Assembly (NCBI RefSeq): GCF_007991275.1
Contig: NZ_BJYA01000001.1
Span: 372,001-436,000 of the forward strand
From: Alkalibacillus haloalkaliphilus
Lineage (GTDB): Bacteria > Bacillota > Bacilli > Bacillales > Alkalibacillaceae
DNA: 64,000 nucleotides
Reading direction: 5' to 3'
Shown in pieces: positions 17,923-26,643 of the stretch (its first letter is position 1; each line of letters begins with the position of its first letter). Below the pieces are notes generated by a model, which was given only the letters and a program-made list of their open reading frames with translations, made no database searches and was not told where the DNA came from. A program made the position numbers and the translations under genes.

Positions 17923-18174
17923 ATGCTACAGGAAAAAGATATGGTTAACGATTACTTAGCAGGATTAAATGCTAGTCTCACTGGCTATGCAGGGTTTATT
18001 AACGAATCACATAATTCAGAGCTGAGACAAACTTTAATCCAATTAAGAAACCAAGATGAATCAAGACAAAGAACGTTATACGACTACGCTCTTCAAAAAG
18101 GTTACTACCAACCAGCTGCTCCAGCGTCAGATCAAGTTGTCCAAGAAACGAAGAGTCAACTATCCTCTTCATAA
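17923..18174 (+). CDS. spore coat protein, CotF family
   Basis: An 83-residue protein with the coat-F signature: MLQEKDMVNDYLAGLNASLTGYA, then E-x-x-N/H-S-E-LRQT and RQRTLYDYALQKGYYQPA. Start at ATG 17923 because AAGGAGGAA lies 6-7 bases upstream; the longer reading from 17854 is inside the previous gene. These proteins are laid down in the spore coat and may act as assembly factors. Second gene of a two-gene operon, ended by a shared terminator. Confidence 0.85.
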   Translation: MLQEKDMVNDYLAGLNASLTGYAGFINESHNSELRQTLIQLRNQDESRQRTLYDYALQKGYYQPAAPASDQVVQETKSQLSSS

Positions 18175-18182
18175 CAGAAATT

Positions 18183-18214
18183 AAAAAGCGATTCCAAAGT
18201 TGGAATCGCTTTTT
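18183..18214. terminator. bidirectional terminator
   Basis: AAAAAGCGATTCCA, loop AAGT, TGGAATCGCTTTTT: a perfect 14-bp stem with T-tracts on both strands. It serves the coat operon and the convergent patatin gene, whose stop codon it overlaps. Confidence 0.88.
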
Positions 18215-19484
18215 ACTCTAATCGAGCAAACCTTTTCCGAAGGCGCCTAAATAAACTATACTCCCCAACCTTTAACTCTTTTAAATAGTCTTCGTCAGGA
18301 TTTTGAAATCGCTGTTTGATTGATTTGAACTGCCAGTCTTGATTAGGGGTCAGCTTCATTCTATTTAAGTTTCTTAAAAAATCCATACCACTGAATTCTG
18401 CTAAGCCAAATTTGTAGCCTAAAAGCATCAATGATTTAGCCTCAACTTCAGAAAAAGAATCAAGGTCTGTTCTAATATTTGATAAATAGTGTTGTACTTT
18501 AATGTTAACGCCATGGTTAACTTCGCTTAGTTCTTTATTTGTTCTCGTGTAACGTGGGAGCGCGTATCTCATATCAATATGTTCTTGATCGATATCAATA
18601 TTTCTTAAGTTGTTTCTTATAATGGCGTTAATAAATATGTTTTGAGTCCGTACAATGACGTTAATTAAAAAGTTCGACGGCTTAGGTTTTGCTTCCAAAT
18701 ACTTAGAGCCATCACTTATGATTAAATGATTACACCCTTCATTTAACAGACTATTAGTACCTAGATTATCTAAGATCCCTCCATCAACTAACTGAATATT
18801 GAGTGGATCTTTTTTTATTGAGACAGGTTTTATAAATGCTGGTACGGCAGCTGATGCAGCAACAGCCTTTCCAACCGTAAAACCAGTTAAACAATGAGGT
18901 TCATCATTATGATGGCCTTCAACCTTCATCATTTCATCGAGATACTGTTTAATCTCACCATTTCCTTCACTCGTAAATAACCACAACTCACCGTTATTTA
19001 ACGAAGTCGTGTTAACGATTATTTTATGTGATTTATTTTGTTCATATAATGGATCAATTTGTAAATCATTTAAAGATAGGTAATGATCCTCATTAAGGAT
19101 ACTTTTAAACACTTCATCTAACTTTTCACTTAACTCATCACCTGTCATCGTATAGAGCTTATGAAGACCCCTTAACCCGAAAATTCGAAACCCTTTTTGA
19201 ACAATGGTTAAAAGATCACTCTCAACAGCTTGAACAATTCTAAGGTAATCCTCGTCTTGAATTGGTCGGTCATTCGATTCGAGCCACTTCTTTAAATGTA
19301 GATAATAGATCATACCAACAATCGAACCGCCTGAAACGGTTGAAATTGTATCGACGTCTTTTAACTTCCTGAACTCTGCTAACTGAGCTAACAAACCAAC
19401 GTGAAATAAGGCAGCTCGAAAACCTCCACCTGACAGAGCTAAGCCTACTTTCTTCTGAGTGGGTTTAACAGTAGATAACTTCAT
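18213..19484 (-). CDS. patatin-like phospholipase
   Basis: Ser-Asp dyad lipid acyl hydrolase. The oxyanion loop GGGFRAALFHVGLLAQL is at residues 20-36, the nucleophile serine is in TVSGGSIVGM near residue 53, and the catalytic aspartate in VDGGILDN near residue 235. At 423 residues it is longer than the minimal patatin domain; the last 130 residues are charged and helical without a known motif. No signal peptide or clear membrane helix, so it acts in the cytoplasm or at the inner leaflet. Monocistronic. Confidence 0.85.
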   Translation of the reverse strand: MKLSTVKPTQKKVGLALSGGGFRAALFHVGLLAQLAEFRKLKDVDTISTVSGGSIVGMIYYLHLKKWLESNDRPIQDEDYLRIVQAVESDLLTIVQKGFRIFGLRGLHKLYTMTGDELSEKLDEVFKSILNEDHYLSLNDLQIDPLYEQNKSHKIIVNTTSLNNGELWLFTSEGNGEIKQYLDEMMKVEGHHNDEPHCLTGFTVGKAVAASAAVPAFIKPVSIKKDPLNIQLVDGGILDNLGTNSLLNEGCNHLIISDGSKYLEAKPKPSNFLINVIVRTQNIFINAIIRNNLRNIDIDQEHIDMRYALPRYTRTNKELSEVNHGVNIKVQHYLSNIRTDLDSFSEVEAKSLMLLGYKFGLAEFSGMDFLRNLNRMKLTPNQDWQFKSIKQRFQNPDEDYLKELKVGEYSLFRRLRKRFARLE

Positions 19485-19714
19485 GTTTATACCTACTCTC
19501 TTAAAAATCTTTATTGTTAATATATTGCTTTTTCTGAGTTCAGTTTGTGCTAAGTCGCTATTAAATTATATTAGTGTATGCCTCTTTTAACACCACTTAT
19601 AGTGAAATTCGACATACACCGCTCTACTCCTTCTAAAATAAGTTCAAACACCTAGTCAATTATGAATATTCAGGCATTTGGACTTAGACGATTAAAATAA
19701 GATTTTTTTATAAA

Positions 19715-19728
19715 TAAAAACGCTTTCC
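19715..19728 (+). promoter_or_regulatory. candidate cre (CcpA) site upstream of aldolase
   Basis: TAAAAACGCTTTCC matches the cre palindrome TGAAAGCGCTTTCA closely (core ACGCTTTC intact), 79 bp before the class I aldolase ATG. Carbon catabolite control of this glycolytic gene is plausible. The rest of the 322-bp gap 19485-19806 shows nothing else I can name. Confidence 0.35.
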
Positions 19729-19806
19729 GAATAGACCTGTTGTAGTTGATAATGATATGATTGTAGATGGGAAATATATAGAATGACGATAAGGAAGTGA
19801 TTTGAA

Positions 19807-20697
19807 ATGAATCAAACACATTTTGACAAAATGAAAAACGGCAATGGTTTCATTGCTGCACTTGACCAAAGTGGCGGTAGTACTCCAAAGGCGTTAGCAG
19901 GATACGGCGTAACAGAAGACCAGTACTCAAACGAAGAAGAGATGTTTGACCTTGTCCATCAAATGCGCACACGCATCATTACTTCTCCAGCTTTTGATGC
20001 AGACAAGATTCTAGGAGCGATCCTATTCGAACAAACGATGGATCGTGAAATTGAAGGTAAGTACACTGGTGACTACCTATCTGAAAAAGGTATTGTACCT
20101 TTCTTAAAGATCGACAAAGGCTTAGCTGACGTAGAAAACGGTGTTCAACTAATGAAGCCAATCCACGATCTTGATGAAACGCTACGCCGTGCTAATGAGC
20201 GTGGCATGTTTGGTACAAAAATGCGTTCAGTCGTTCATGAACCAAACGAAGCTAATATTCAAGAAGTTGTTGAACAACAGTTCGAAATCGGTAAGAAGAT
20301 TATCGATGCTGGCTTAGTTCCAATTATCGAGCCAGAAGTTGACATTAACAGCTCTGACAAAGAACAATGTGAAGAGATCCTAAAAGCTGAACTTAAGAAG
20401 CATTTAGATCAGTTAGGTTCTGATGAGTACGTTATGCTTAAGCTAACGATTCCATCAAAAGCTAACCTTTACAAAGACTTAGCTGACCATCCAAACGTTG
20501 TACGCGTTGTTGCACTATCTGGTGGTTACACTCGTGATGAAGCTAACGAAAAGTTAAAAGACCACGAAAACCTAATCGCAAGCTTCTCTCGTGCACTAGC
20601 AAGTGAACTAAACGTTAACCAATCAGAAGAAGAATTTAATAATACACTTCAAGAAGCTGTAGATTCAATCTACGACGCGTCAGTTAACAAAAACTAA
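19807..20697 (+). CDS. fda: fructose-bisphosphate aldolase, class I
   Basis: Schiff-base aldolase splitting fructose 1,6-bisphosphate to dihydroxyacetone phosphate and glyceraldehyde 3-phosphate. The 296-residue length and the start [23 protein letters not shown] match the short bacterial class I type known from Staphylococcus. Conserved lysines lie in [18 protein letters not shown] and [10 protein letters not shown]; the last is the likely Schiff-base lysine. AAGGAAGTGA precedes the ATG. Monocistronic with a strong terminator. A cre-like site upstream hints at control by carbon source. A class II enzyme elsewhere is likely. Confidence 0.93.
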   Translation: MNQTHFDKMKNGNGFIAALDQSGGSTPKALAGYGVTEDQYSNEEEMFDLVHQMRTRIITSPAFDADKILGAILFEQTMDREIEGKYTGDYLSEKGIVPFLKIDKGLADVENGVQLMKPIHDLDETLRRANERGMFGTKMRSVVHEPNEANIQEVVEQQFEIGKKIIDAGLVPIIEPEVDINSSDKEQCEEILKAELKKHLDQLGSDEYVMLKLTIPSKANLYKDLADHPNVVRVVALSGGYTRDEANEKLKDHENLIASFSRALASELNVNQSEEEFNNTLQEAVDSIYDASVNKN

Positions 20698-20710
20698 ATG
20701 AGCATAAACG

Positions 20711-20748
20711 AAGCCTGTTTCACGTGAAAAGTGAAACAGGCTTTTTTT
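20711..20748 (+). terminator. terminator of fda
   Basis: AAGCCTGTTTCAC, loop GTGAAAA, GTGAAACAGGCTT and seven T. The 5' arm plus loop contains a parS-like core. Confidence 0.88.
20716..20731. promoter_or_regulatory. parS-like sequence inside fda terminator
   Basis: TGTTTCACGTGAAAAG matches 14 of 16 positions of the ParB site TGTTTCACGTGAAACA, with the 12-bp palindromic core TTTCACGTGAAA intact. It is formed by the terminator stem and loop, so it may be fortuitous. Confidence 0.35.
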
Positions 20749-20884
20749 ACATAAAGTTTAATTGTATTCAATATGTTAAGAAAACAATATCTGCTATCGC
20801 AAAAGAATATAAAATATATAATTCAGCAAGATTGATGAAGAATGAAGTTTAATTACCTCTTAAGATGAACGAGAGGTGATTAAA

Positions 20885-22087
20885 ATGTATCTAAACGCTT
20901 TGAAAAATAGAAACGCACTGTTTTATATTCTAAGCGCTGGTATTACGAATGCTGGGAATGTTATTTCAGGGATGGCATTCTTGTTTTTAGCTTATGAGCT
21001 AACGCAGTCCAACCTTTATACAACCGGCATTGCTATTTCACAAGTGCTTCCTTATCTATTTTTTGGATTAATTGGTGGCGTTGTTAGTGATTGGATTCAA
21101 AAGAGGAGACTTCTAATTATCTTTGACTTAATCAGAGTTCCTCTTATATTTTCGTTAGTCTTTTTCTTTTATTTTGGATTGTTGGAATATTGGCATTTGA
21201 TTGTAGTAAGCTTTTTAATTCAGTTACTAGGGTGTTTCTATAACCCTGCTCACAGGGCTTTACTCCCCATTATAGTTCCTGTAGAGAACCGTACGGCAAT
21301 TAATAGTTTACTAGACTCTGTTACTCGCGGTGCCACGGTTTTAGGTCCAATTATAAGTATTGTGTTGATTAACACAGTGGGGATCATTCATTTTTTTACA
21401 ATAGATGCCGTTACTTTTTTAATAAGTGCATTACTTATATCGAAAATAACGTTGAAAGAAGATGAAAAGGGGTTAGCTGGTAAGAGTATTAAGGATGTAT
21501 TTCTCACTCTAAAAAGTTTTGTCATATGGGCTAATCAACAGACACAGTTAAAAACACTATTTATCGTCACATTTATCATGGTGTTTTTGAATACATGGGT
21601 TTGGCAAGTAGGTCTTTTACTACAGTTATCAGCTACTCTCAGTAATGCAGAAGAATGGTATAGTATAATTTTAGGCACATTTGGTGTATGTGTAATTCTT
21701 GTTAATATCATTGTCCCTTATGTATGGGAACAGTTGAACCTTAAACATTATTTAATTGCTTCATCTGTTTGGAGCATGGGAATCTTTACAATAGGATTGG
21801 CCTTTGCATTACCTATATATTTTATTGGGGCGCTTATTGTTGCTATGGGACTACCCATTTCAAGCTTAGCTAGAGTTTATTTACTCCAGTTACTGCTACC
21901 GAACGATATGTTAGGAAAAGGGTTTAGTTTTAATGCATTCCTCCTATACCTATCGAATGCGATCTCACTTGGTGTATTTGGATTATTATCTACCTTTGTA
22001 AGCATTAACATAATCTTTGTAGTATGTGGTCTACTCATGATTTTAGCGGGATTAGTAAGTTACTACCTTACGATTTTACGAAAGTGA
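20885..22087 (+). CDS. MFS transporter, DHA3 (MefA-like) family
   Basis: A 400-residue, 12-helix major facilitator with the DHA3-type layout: AGNVISGMAFLFLAYELT in helix 1, LFFGLIGGVVSDWIQKRRLL as the loop 2-3 motif, and LGCFYNPAHRALLPIIV in helix 4-5. Members export macrolides, drugs or siderophores. The ATG at 20885 has GAGAGGTGAT just before it, so the GTG at 20876 lies within the ribosome-binding site. Its 3' end overlaps by 25 bp the convergent AraC regulator gene, with no terminator between them. Substrate unknown. Confidence 0.82.
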   Translation: MYLNALKNRNALFYILSAGITNAGNVISGMAFLFLAYELTQSNLYTTGIAISQVLPYLFFGLIGGVVSDWIQKRRLLIIFDLIRVPLIFSLVFFFYFGLLEYWHLIVVSFLIQLLGCFYNPAHRALLPIIVPVENRTAINSLLDSVTRGATVLGPIISIVLINTVGIIHFFTIDAVTFLISALLISKITLKEDEKGLAGKSIKDVFLTLKSFVIWANQQTQLKTLFIVTFIMVFLNTWVWQVGLLLQLSATLSNAEEWYSIILGTFGVCVILVNIIVPYVWEQLNLKHYLIASSVWSMGIFTIGLAFALPIYFIGALIVAMGLPISSLARVYLLQLLLPNDMLGKGFSFNAFLLYLSNAISLGVFGLLSTFVSINIIFVVCGLLMILAGLVSYYLTILRK

Positions 22088-22881
22088 CCAGGTGATTTTC
22101 CGTAAAGCATATTAAATAAACGGTTATATACATTGACTGATGAAAAACCACATTCTAAAGCGATCTCTAATATTGTTAGGTTAGTGTATTTTAATAATTG
22201 CTGACTACGCACTAACCTGTAAACTTGTAGCCATGAATAAGGAGAAATACCAATTAGCTCTTTAAATACATGTGCGAATTGATACTTACTTAAGTTCGCA
22301 ACTTTTGCCATGTCTTCTAGGGTCCAATTACTCTTATAGTCATCTTTTAACGCTGTTAATGTTTTGGAAATAGGCGCATTAAAAACATTGTAATGACTTA
22401 AGTTAATGTCTGGTATGTGACTGCTAACAGCATTGTTTAAGAGTATAATACTTAAGGAAGTTAAGTTGTGATCTAAAAAAGATTGCTTAACCATCAAGGG
22501 CTCATCTTCTAAGACTTTTAAATGTCTAATGATAAATTGTGTCCATTGAGAAACGGGATTTGTAAATTGGACCAATGAAGCAAATTGGACTTCAAAAGGT
22601 TGGTTATATATGGATGACGACAATTCGTTTAACATTTGTCGATCTAATTCAACTAAAAATTTACTGTGATCAACAGCGATTTGTTTGTGGTCTTCACTAG
22701 GATTGAACATAAGGAATTGATGCTGAGACATTGTCATTTCTTGACGGTTGGTTTGATAATTAGTTGCACCACCAACAGAAAATACAAATTTGTAACAATT
22801 ATCCGAGCGCCAATCACTTTCTTGATCAAAATTTTGTCTTAGTAAAAATAGCCCAACGTCGCTATGTAGTAATGTGTTCAT
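22063..22881 (-). CDS. AraC-family transcriptional regulator
   Basis: A 272-residue regulator. The N-terminal 150 residues look like a cupin-type sensing domain (QHQFLMFNPSEDHKQI). The C-terminus has both AraC helix-turn-helix motifs: LEDMAKVANLSKYQFAHVFK and ILEIALECGFSSVNVYNRLF, then the family end KSPGHFRK. GAGG lies near the ATG. It converges with the DHA3 transporter, their last 25 bp overlapping. Local control of that transporter is possible but inferred. Confidence 0.87.
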   Translation of the reverse strand: MNTLLHSDVGLFLLRQNFDQESDWRSDNCYKFVFSVGGATNYQTNRQEMTMSQHQFLMFNPSEDHKQIAVDHSKFLVELDRQMLNELSSSIYNQPFEVQFASLVQFTNPVSQWTQFIIRHLKVLEDEPLMVKQSFLDHNLTSLSIILLNNAVSSHIPDINLSHYNVFNAPISKTLTALKDDYKSNWTLEDMAKVANLSKYQFAHVFKELIGISPYSWLQVYRLVRSQQLLKYTNLTILEIALECGFSSVNVYNRLFNMLYGKSPGHFRKIVR

Positions 22882-22941
22882 TGAATAACCTCGTAGATCA
22901 TGAAATTTAACTACTATTATAACACTTTCAGATTACCTAAT

Positions 22942-22985
22942 AAAAAGACCTGTCTCATTTGAAAAAGTGAGACAGGTCTTTTTAG
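22942..22985. terminator. terminator of small membrane gene pair
   Basis: AAAAAGACCTGTCTCA pairs perfectly with TGAGACAGGTCTTTTT (22968-22983). On the minus strand it ends the two small membrane genes; it lies just upstream of the araC-type gene. Confidence 0.82.
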
Positions 22986-22990
22986 CCTTT

Positions 22991-23215
22991 TTATTCATAT
23001 TGTGACGATTTTTTGTATTTGATATATGTATAAACTAACCAGATTACACAAGTAATAATTAATAGTAAGGATAAAATAAAAGTCACTTCACTTGAGAATG
23101 TCTCTGTGTAGATCATTATAAAAATCAATACCACTGAGAATAATGAGACCAAAATAGTTCGTTGAAACTTTTCAAGCTCATTTAAGTTCCAATAAAAAAA
23201 CTTACTTCTTCTCAT
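22991..23215 (-). CDS. small two-helix membrane protein
   Basis: A 74-residue protein, MRRSKFFYWNLNELEKFQRT followed by two hydrophobic helices (LVSLFSVVLIFIMIY and TFILSLLLIITCVIWLVYTYI) and a basic tail. The ATG at 23215 has AGGAGG 7 bases upstream; the longer reading from 23248 is not needed. Second gene of a pair with the 62-residue protein at 23245. Function unknown. Confidence 0.6.
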   Translation of the reverse strand: MRRSKFFYWNLNELEKFQRTILVSLFSVVLIFIMIYTETFSSEVTFILSLLLIITCVIWLVYTYIKYKKSSQYE

Positions 23216-23244
23216 TACAAGGCCTCCTAAAAGAAAAATGTGAC

Positions 23245-23433
23245 TCACTTAGTTCTTTTGTATAAGACATAAAACCTAAATAGGGACTCCCCTACACAAA
23301 AACTACCTAGAATGATATACAACAAACTCTCTGAAGCTCCATAAAGACCGAGGTATAGCCATGCAATGCCGACTACTAAAATTATAATATGAATAATGAT
23401 ATCTAAAGGCATTAACCTTTTTGCTTCAACCAT
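23245..23433 (-). CDS. small two-helix membrane protein
   Basis: A 62-residue hydrophobic protein with two membrane helices (IIIHIIILVVGIAWLYLGL and LLYIILGSFCVGESLFRF) and basic ends. GGAGGGG precedes the ATG. It is 29 bases upstream of a second small membrane gene, with which it probably forms an operon. I do not recognise the family. Confidence 0.6.
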   Translation of the reverse strand: MVEAKRLMPLDIIIHIIILVVGIAWLYLGLYGASESLLYIILGSFCVGESLFRFYVLYKRTK

Positions 23434-23531
23434 AATAACCCCTCCACTCTTTATAAATAGTTTCTATAATTAAATCACCAATTTTACTAACTTATTATAC
23501 ATAAACCGCTATATGGCAGAACTCACGTGTA

Positions 23532-24251
23532 TTATGAACTCTCAATTTCTTTTATAAACGCATATAAAGTTCTTGAGTATAAATCTGGTTGCTCTCTATG
23601 AACTAGGTGACCAGCCAACGGGATCACTGACGTATGAATTTTTGGGTTAAATTGCTTATAAGTTATAGCAGCTGATACTTCTAAATCTTGCTGTTCACCG
23701 ACCATATATAAAGTTGGCATAGCAAGTTGAGATACCTCCCCTGTCTGTTCAAACGGATAAAAGTCTTCATCGCTAAAGGATTTCAACAAAGTCTTCCAGT
23801 CATTATCTTCATGAATTTCATTTAGATAGGAAACCGCTTCTTCATTATTAAACAGTTGTTCATAGTTTGCAGCTTCTTCTCTTAACATTTCAGACCAATT
23901 GTTAGGCCTAACAGGAAAAACCCCAGAAAATGTTAAAGATTTTACTTTATTAGGGTAAGCCTTTGCAAGAAGTAATGCTGCAATTCCTCCCAATGAAACT
24001 CCAGCAATATGGCACTTTTCAACATTTAAACTATCCAAAGTATCCTTAAGATCTTTTACACAATCAGTAAAGTAATCATCAATTTTCCCATTAGACTTTC
24101 CATGACCTCTTAGATCTGGGCGAATTACCTTGAAGTTTCGAGCAGAAAGGTACTCAGTTTGTTCCTCAAATTCAGTTAAACTTGTCATGCCTCCAGAGTG
24201 AATTAAAACTATTGGTTCCCCTTCACCAGTAGTGGTGTTATGTAAAATCAT
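23532..24251 (-). CDS. alpha/beta-hydrolase fold protein
   Basis: A 239-residue soluble hydrolase. The HG-type oxyanion motif is IHSGGM near residue 18, RPDLRGHGKS follows, the nucleophile elbow is GVSLGG near residue 86, the acid probably lies in LYMVGEQQDLEV, and the histidine in IPLAGHLVHRE near residue 219. The ATG at 24251 is favoured by GGGGGAG six bases before it; the TTG at 24266 lies at that site. Such enzymes cleave esters, lactones or C-C bonds. The substrate is unknown. Confidence 0.82.
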   Translation of the reverse strand: MILHNTTTGEGEPIVLIHSGGMTSLTEFEEQTEYLSARNFKVIRPDLRGHGKSNGKIDDYFTDCVKDLKDTLDSLNVEKCHIAGVSLGGIAALLLAKAYPNKVKSLTFSGVFPVRPNNWSEMLREEAANYEQLFNNEEAVSYLNEIHEDNDWKTLLKSFSDEDFYPFEQTGEVSQLAMPTLYMVGEQQDLEVSAAITYKQFNPKIHTSVIPLAGHLVHREQPDLYSRTLYAFIKEIESS

Positions 24252-24431
24252 GAACTTCTCCCCCAACTATTTGAATCATATAAGATCTTCTTTGAGTGTA
24301 ATACTTCATTATATTTACTTCCACCCCAATAAGATGACTACTCGATTATACCCTCTAAAAGATTGGATAAGGCATAATGAAACTATTGGGAACCTTGCAT
24401 ATAATTCCAAATGGTATCACCTAAATATTAA

Positions 24432-25103
24432 TTATGACGAACTTGAATTCGCTGCACTTGTTGCTGCTACTGCCGTTACCACTGCAGAATCGACAGCTTG
24501 AACAGCTTCTGAAACTGAATTGGCTAAAACATTACTTTCCATGATCGCCTTAATGCGTTTTTTAGCTTCTTTTTTATCTTCTGGTGAAAACAAAATCGAA
24601 GTAAGCTGACACGTATTCAATAAACCGAGTAGTAAGACTGTTCGGTTTTCTTCTACTTGATCAATTTCTTCTGTAAATACCGCTTCTTGAACATCACGAA
24701 CGAGTTTGTCCACTGCATCAACATTTTCAATTGGGTAACGGTGAATTGGAAAGATTCCTAGAAAATGACGACTGTCATCTTTAACCATGTCTTCGTTCAC
24801 TAAATCTCTATATACCTGCTTTCGCAATTTGTTGTTACCGAGCTTTTGTACCCAGTACTTTGCTTTTTTATTACTTTTCGCTTGAGTAATTCGCTCTAAA
24901 GCATAATCAAGATAAGCCGTCCCAGTCGGCTTTGAGTCGACAACGATCAACTTCTTTTTCCTTATATCAACTTTATCTCTTGAAGCCAATTCCATTAATA
25001 CAGCACCTGCAAGGCCATAATTAATTCGAGATGAGGCTCTTAAATAAATCGTCCCCTTTTCTCTCCTTGTCGCTAAAAGTAATAGCCGTTTCGGTAATAG
25101 CAT
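24432..25103 (-). CDS. GPP34 (GOLPH3-like) family protein
   Basis: A 223-residue protein of the GPP34 family, whose eukaryotic members bind phosphatidylinositol-4-phosphate. Family features: MLLPKRLLLLATRREKGT start, YGLAGAVLMELASRDKVDI, and the basic segment GNNKLRKQVYRDLVNEDMV. The C-terminus is a low-complexity Ala/Val/Ser tail. GGAGGGG precedes the ATG. Bacterial members have no settled function; anionic lipid binding is only inferred. Confidence 0.8.
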   Translation of the reverse strand: MLLPKRLLLLATRREKGTIYLRASSRINYGLAGAVLMELASRDKVDIRKKKLIVVDSKPTGTAYLDYALERITQAKSNKKAKYWVQKLGNNKLRKQVYRDLVNEDMVKDDSRHFLGIFPIHRYPIENVDAVDKLVRDVQEAVFTEEIDQVEENRTVLLLGLLNTCQLTSILFSPEDKKEAKKRIKAIMESNVLANSVSEAVQAVDSAVVTAVAATSAANSSSS

Positions 25104-25430
25104 TCTACCCCTCCAAGTGTATTTAATATTGCAACTATTAAACTAATGTTTGTTATAAGTCGTGGCATGTGGAATAAATCCTTACAAATAGGATACAACA
25201 GTTTGGATTTTTTGGCATTTAAAATGTCCTAAAAGTGAAACAGGTTATTGATCTAAAACTAACAGCATGCAGGAGTTGCCTGTGTGTAAATCATAATAAG
25301 ATCAATTCAATTGAAAATATTCATTAACATACCACGCAGTAAGGTTTTAACAAATTTCCTCACGAATATTAACCAACTAGCTTCCTCCCCTACTTTTCAA
25401 ACGCTAAATTCAAAAAAGTTAAAAAACTGT

Positions 25431-25470
25431 CACTGACCTTCACTGAGCTTCACTGACCCGCACTGAGCAA
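25431..25470 (+). repeat. 4 x 10-bp tandem repeat CACTGA(C/G)CNN
   Basis: Four head-to-tail units: CACTGACCTT, CACTGAGCTT, CACTGACCCG, CACTGAGCAA. C and G alternate at position 7, so it also reads as two 20-bp units. It lies 100-139 bp upstream of the amidohydrolase operon in a 466-bp intergenic region, spaced one unit per helical turn. It may be an activator or repressor array. The rest of 25104-25569 holds no clear gene except the leader ORF. Confidence 0.7.
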
Positions 25471-25517
25471 TTTAAATGGCTCTCACCGCCTCTCAGTAAC
25501 TTTGGAGGTATTTCGGT

Positions 25518-25577
25518 ATGCTGATAAGATTTTTAGTAGCGAAACAAAAACTATCGGGAGGAATTATTAATGGCTAA
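25518..25577 (+). CDS. possible 19-residue leader peptide
   Basis: Short ORF MLIRFLVAKQKLSGGIING with GGAGG nine bases before its ATG. Its stop codon TAA lies 3 bases inside the amidohydrolase gene, overlapping the start ATG (25570). Such an overlap would couple translation of the operon to the leader. No evidence of expression beyond the layout. Confidence 0.3.
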   Translation: MLIRFLVAKQKLSGGIING

Positions 25578-26628
25578 AGAACACATTCGAATTGTAGATA
25601 CAGATATACACGAGCGCGTTCACTACGAAGATATACTGAAATATTTAGACGAACCTTTTAAACATTACATTCAAAATTGTCATTGGGTACAAGAAAAACA
25701 TATGCCATACACCCAGCCCTCTGTTGCAGGTGTAAACCGGGCAGACGCAGTTGTACCAGATGGGCGTCCGGCTGGTTCAGACTTAACATTTATGCAAGAA
25801 CAACTGCTAGATGATATCGGTCATGAGTTTGGCATTTTAACGAGTGCATTAGATCCTTCACCATCATCGATGCATGGTTGGTATGAAATGGCGACAGCTT
25901 TAGCATCTGCTTACAATGATTGGCAAATTGAAGAATGGTTAGAGAAAGATGATCGTTTATATGGATCTGTTCATATTGCAGCACAAGATCGTGACGCTGC
26001 AGTAAAAGAGATTGAAAGAGTTGGATCCCATCCAAAGATGGTCCAAGTTTTACTACCCATTGATGACATTATGTGGGGCGATCCATTCTATCACCCTATT
26101 TTTGAAGCTGCAGAAAAGCATAATTTAATGATTGGTATGCACCATAATGAGCCGCCTGTCTATTATGGGAAATGGCCAAGGTATTTTATTGAGTGGCATA
26201 CATTAATTTCTACTGCTCATATGAAACAAGTGACGAATATGATTTTCAATGGTGTATTTGATAAGTTCCCTAATCTCGGGTTAATGATGATTGAAGGCGG
26301 ATTTACTTGGGTTCCCCACATTATGTGGAAAATGGACCAGCAATACCGCGACTTGCGCCATGAAGTCCCTTGGTTGAAACGAAAGCCCAGTGATATTTTC
26401 AAAGCACAGATTCGAGTAACAACTCAACCAGCTGAAGAAGTAACTAAACAAGAATTTATGTCTCTCATTGAACAAATGGGAACGGATGAAATATTATGCT
26501 TCTCTACCGATTACCCACACTGGGACTATGATTCGCCAACTCGTGCATTACCGAATCTAGACTTAGAACTAAAGAAGAAAATATTCGCAGATAATGCAAA
26601 AGCATTTTATCCAAAACTACCTAATTAG
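25570..26628 (+). CDS. amidohydrolase-family (ACMSD-like) protein
   Basis: A 352-residue TIM-barrel metal-dependent hydrolase/decarboxylase of the amidohydrolase-2 group. The N-terminal motif is D-T-D-I-H (residues 10-14), with the usual first H of HxH replaced by D, as in many ACMSD-type decarboxylases. Metal ligands probably also include the histidines of GMHHNEPP near residue 195 and the aspartate of FSTDYPHWD near residue 316. GGGAGGA precedes the ATG. It heads a four-gene operon with Rieske ferredoxin, reductase and aldehyde dehydrogenase. The family includes decarboxylases and hydrolases of aromatic or heterocyclic acids. Substrate unknown. Confidence 0.85.
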   Translation: MAKEHIRIVDTDIHERVHYEDILKYLDEPFKHYIQNCHWVQEKHMPYTQPSVAGVNRADAVVPDGRPAGSDLTFMQEQLLDDIGHEFGILTSALDPSPSSMHGWYEMATALASAYNDWQIEEWLEKDDRLYGSVHIAAQDRDAAVKEIERVGSHPKMVQVLLPIDDIMWGDPFYHPIFEAAEKHNLMIGMHHNEPPVYYGKWPRYFIEWHTLISTAHMKQVTNMIFNGVFDKFPNLGLMMIEGGFTWVPHIMWKMDQQYRDLRHEVPWLKRKPSDIFKAQIRVTTQPAEEVTKQEFMSLIEQMGTDEILCFSTDYPHWDYDSPTRALPNLDLELKKKIFADNAKAFYPKLPN

Positions 26629-26643
26629 TAGGAGGACTATGTT

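Noticed and set aside
25431-25470. Tandem repeat as a CRISPR remnant
   Set aside because: Units are 10 bp in direct contact with no spacers, and no cas gene is present.
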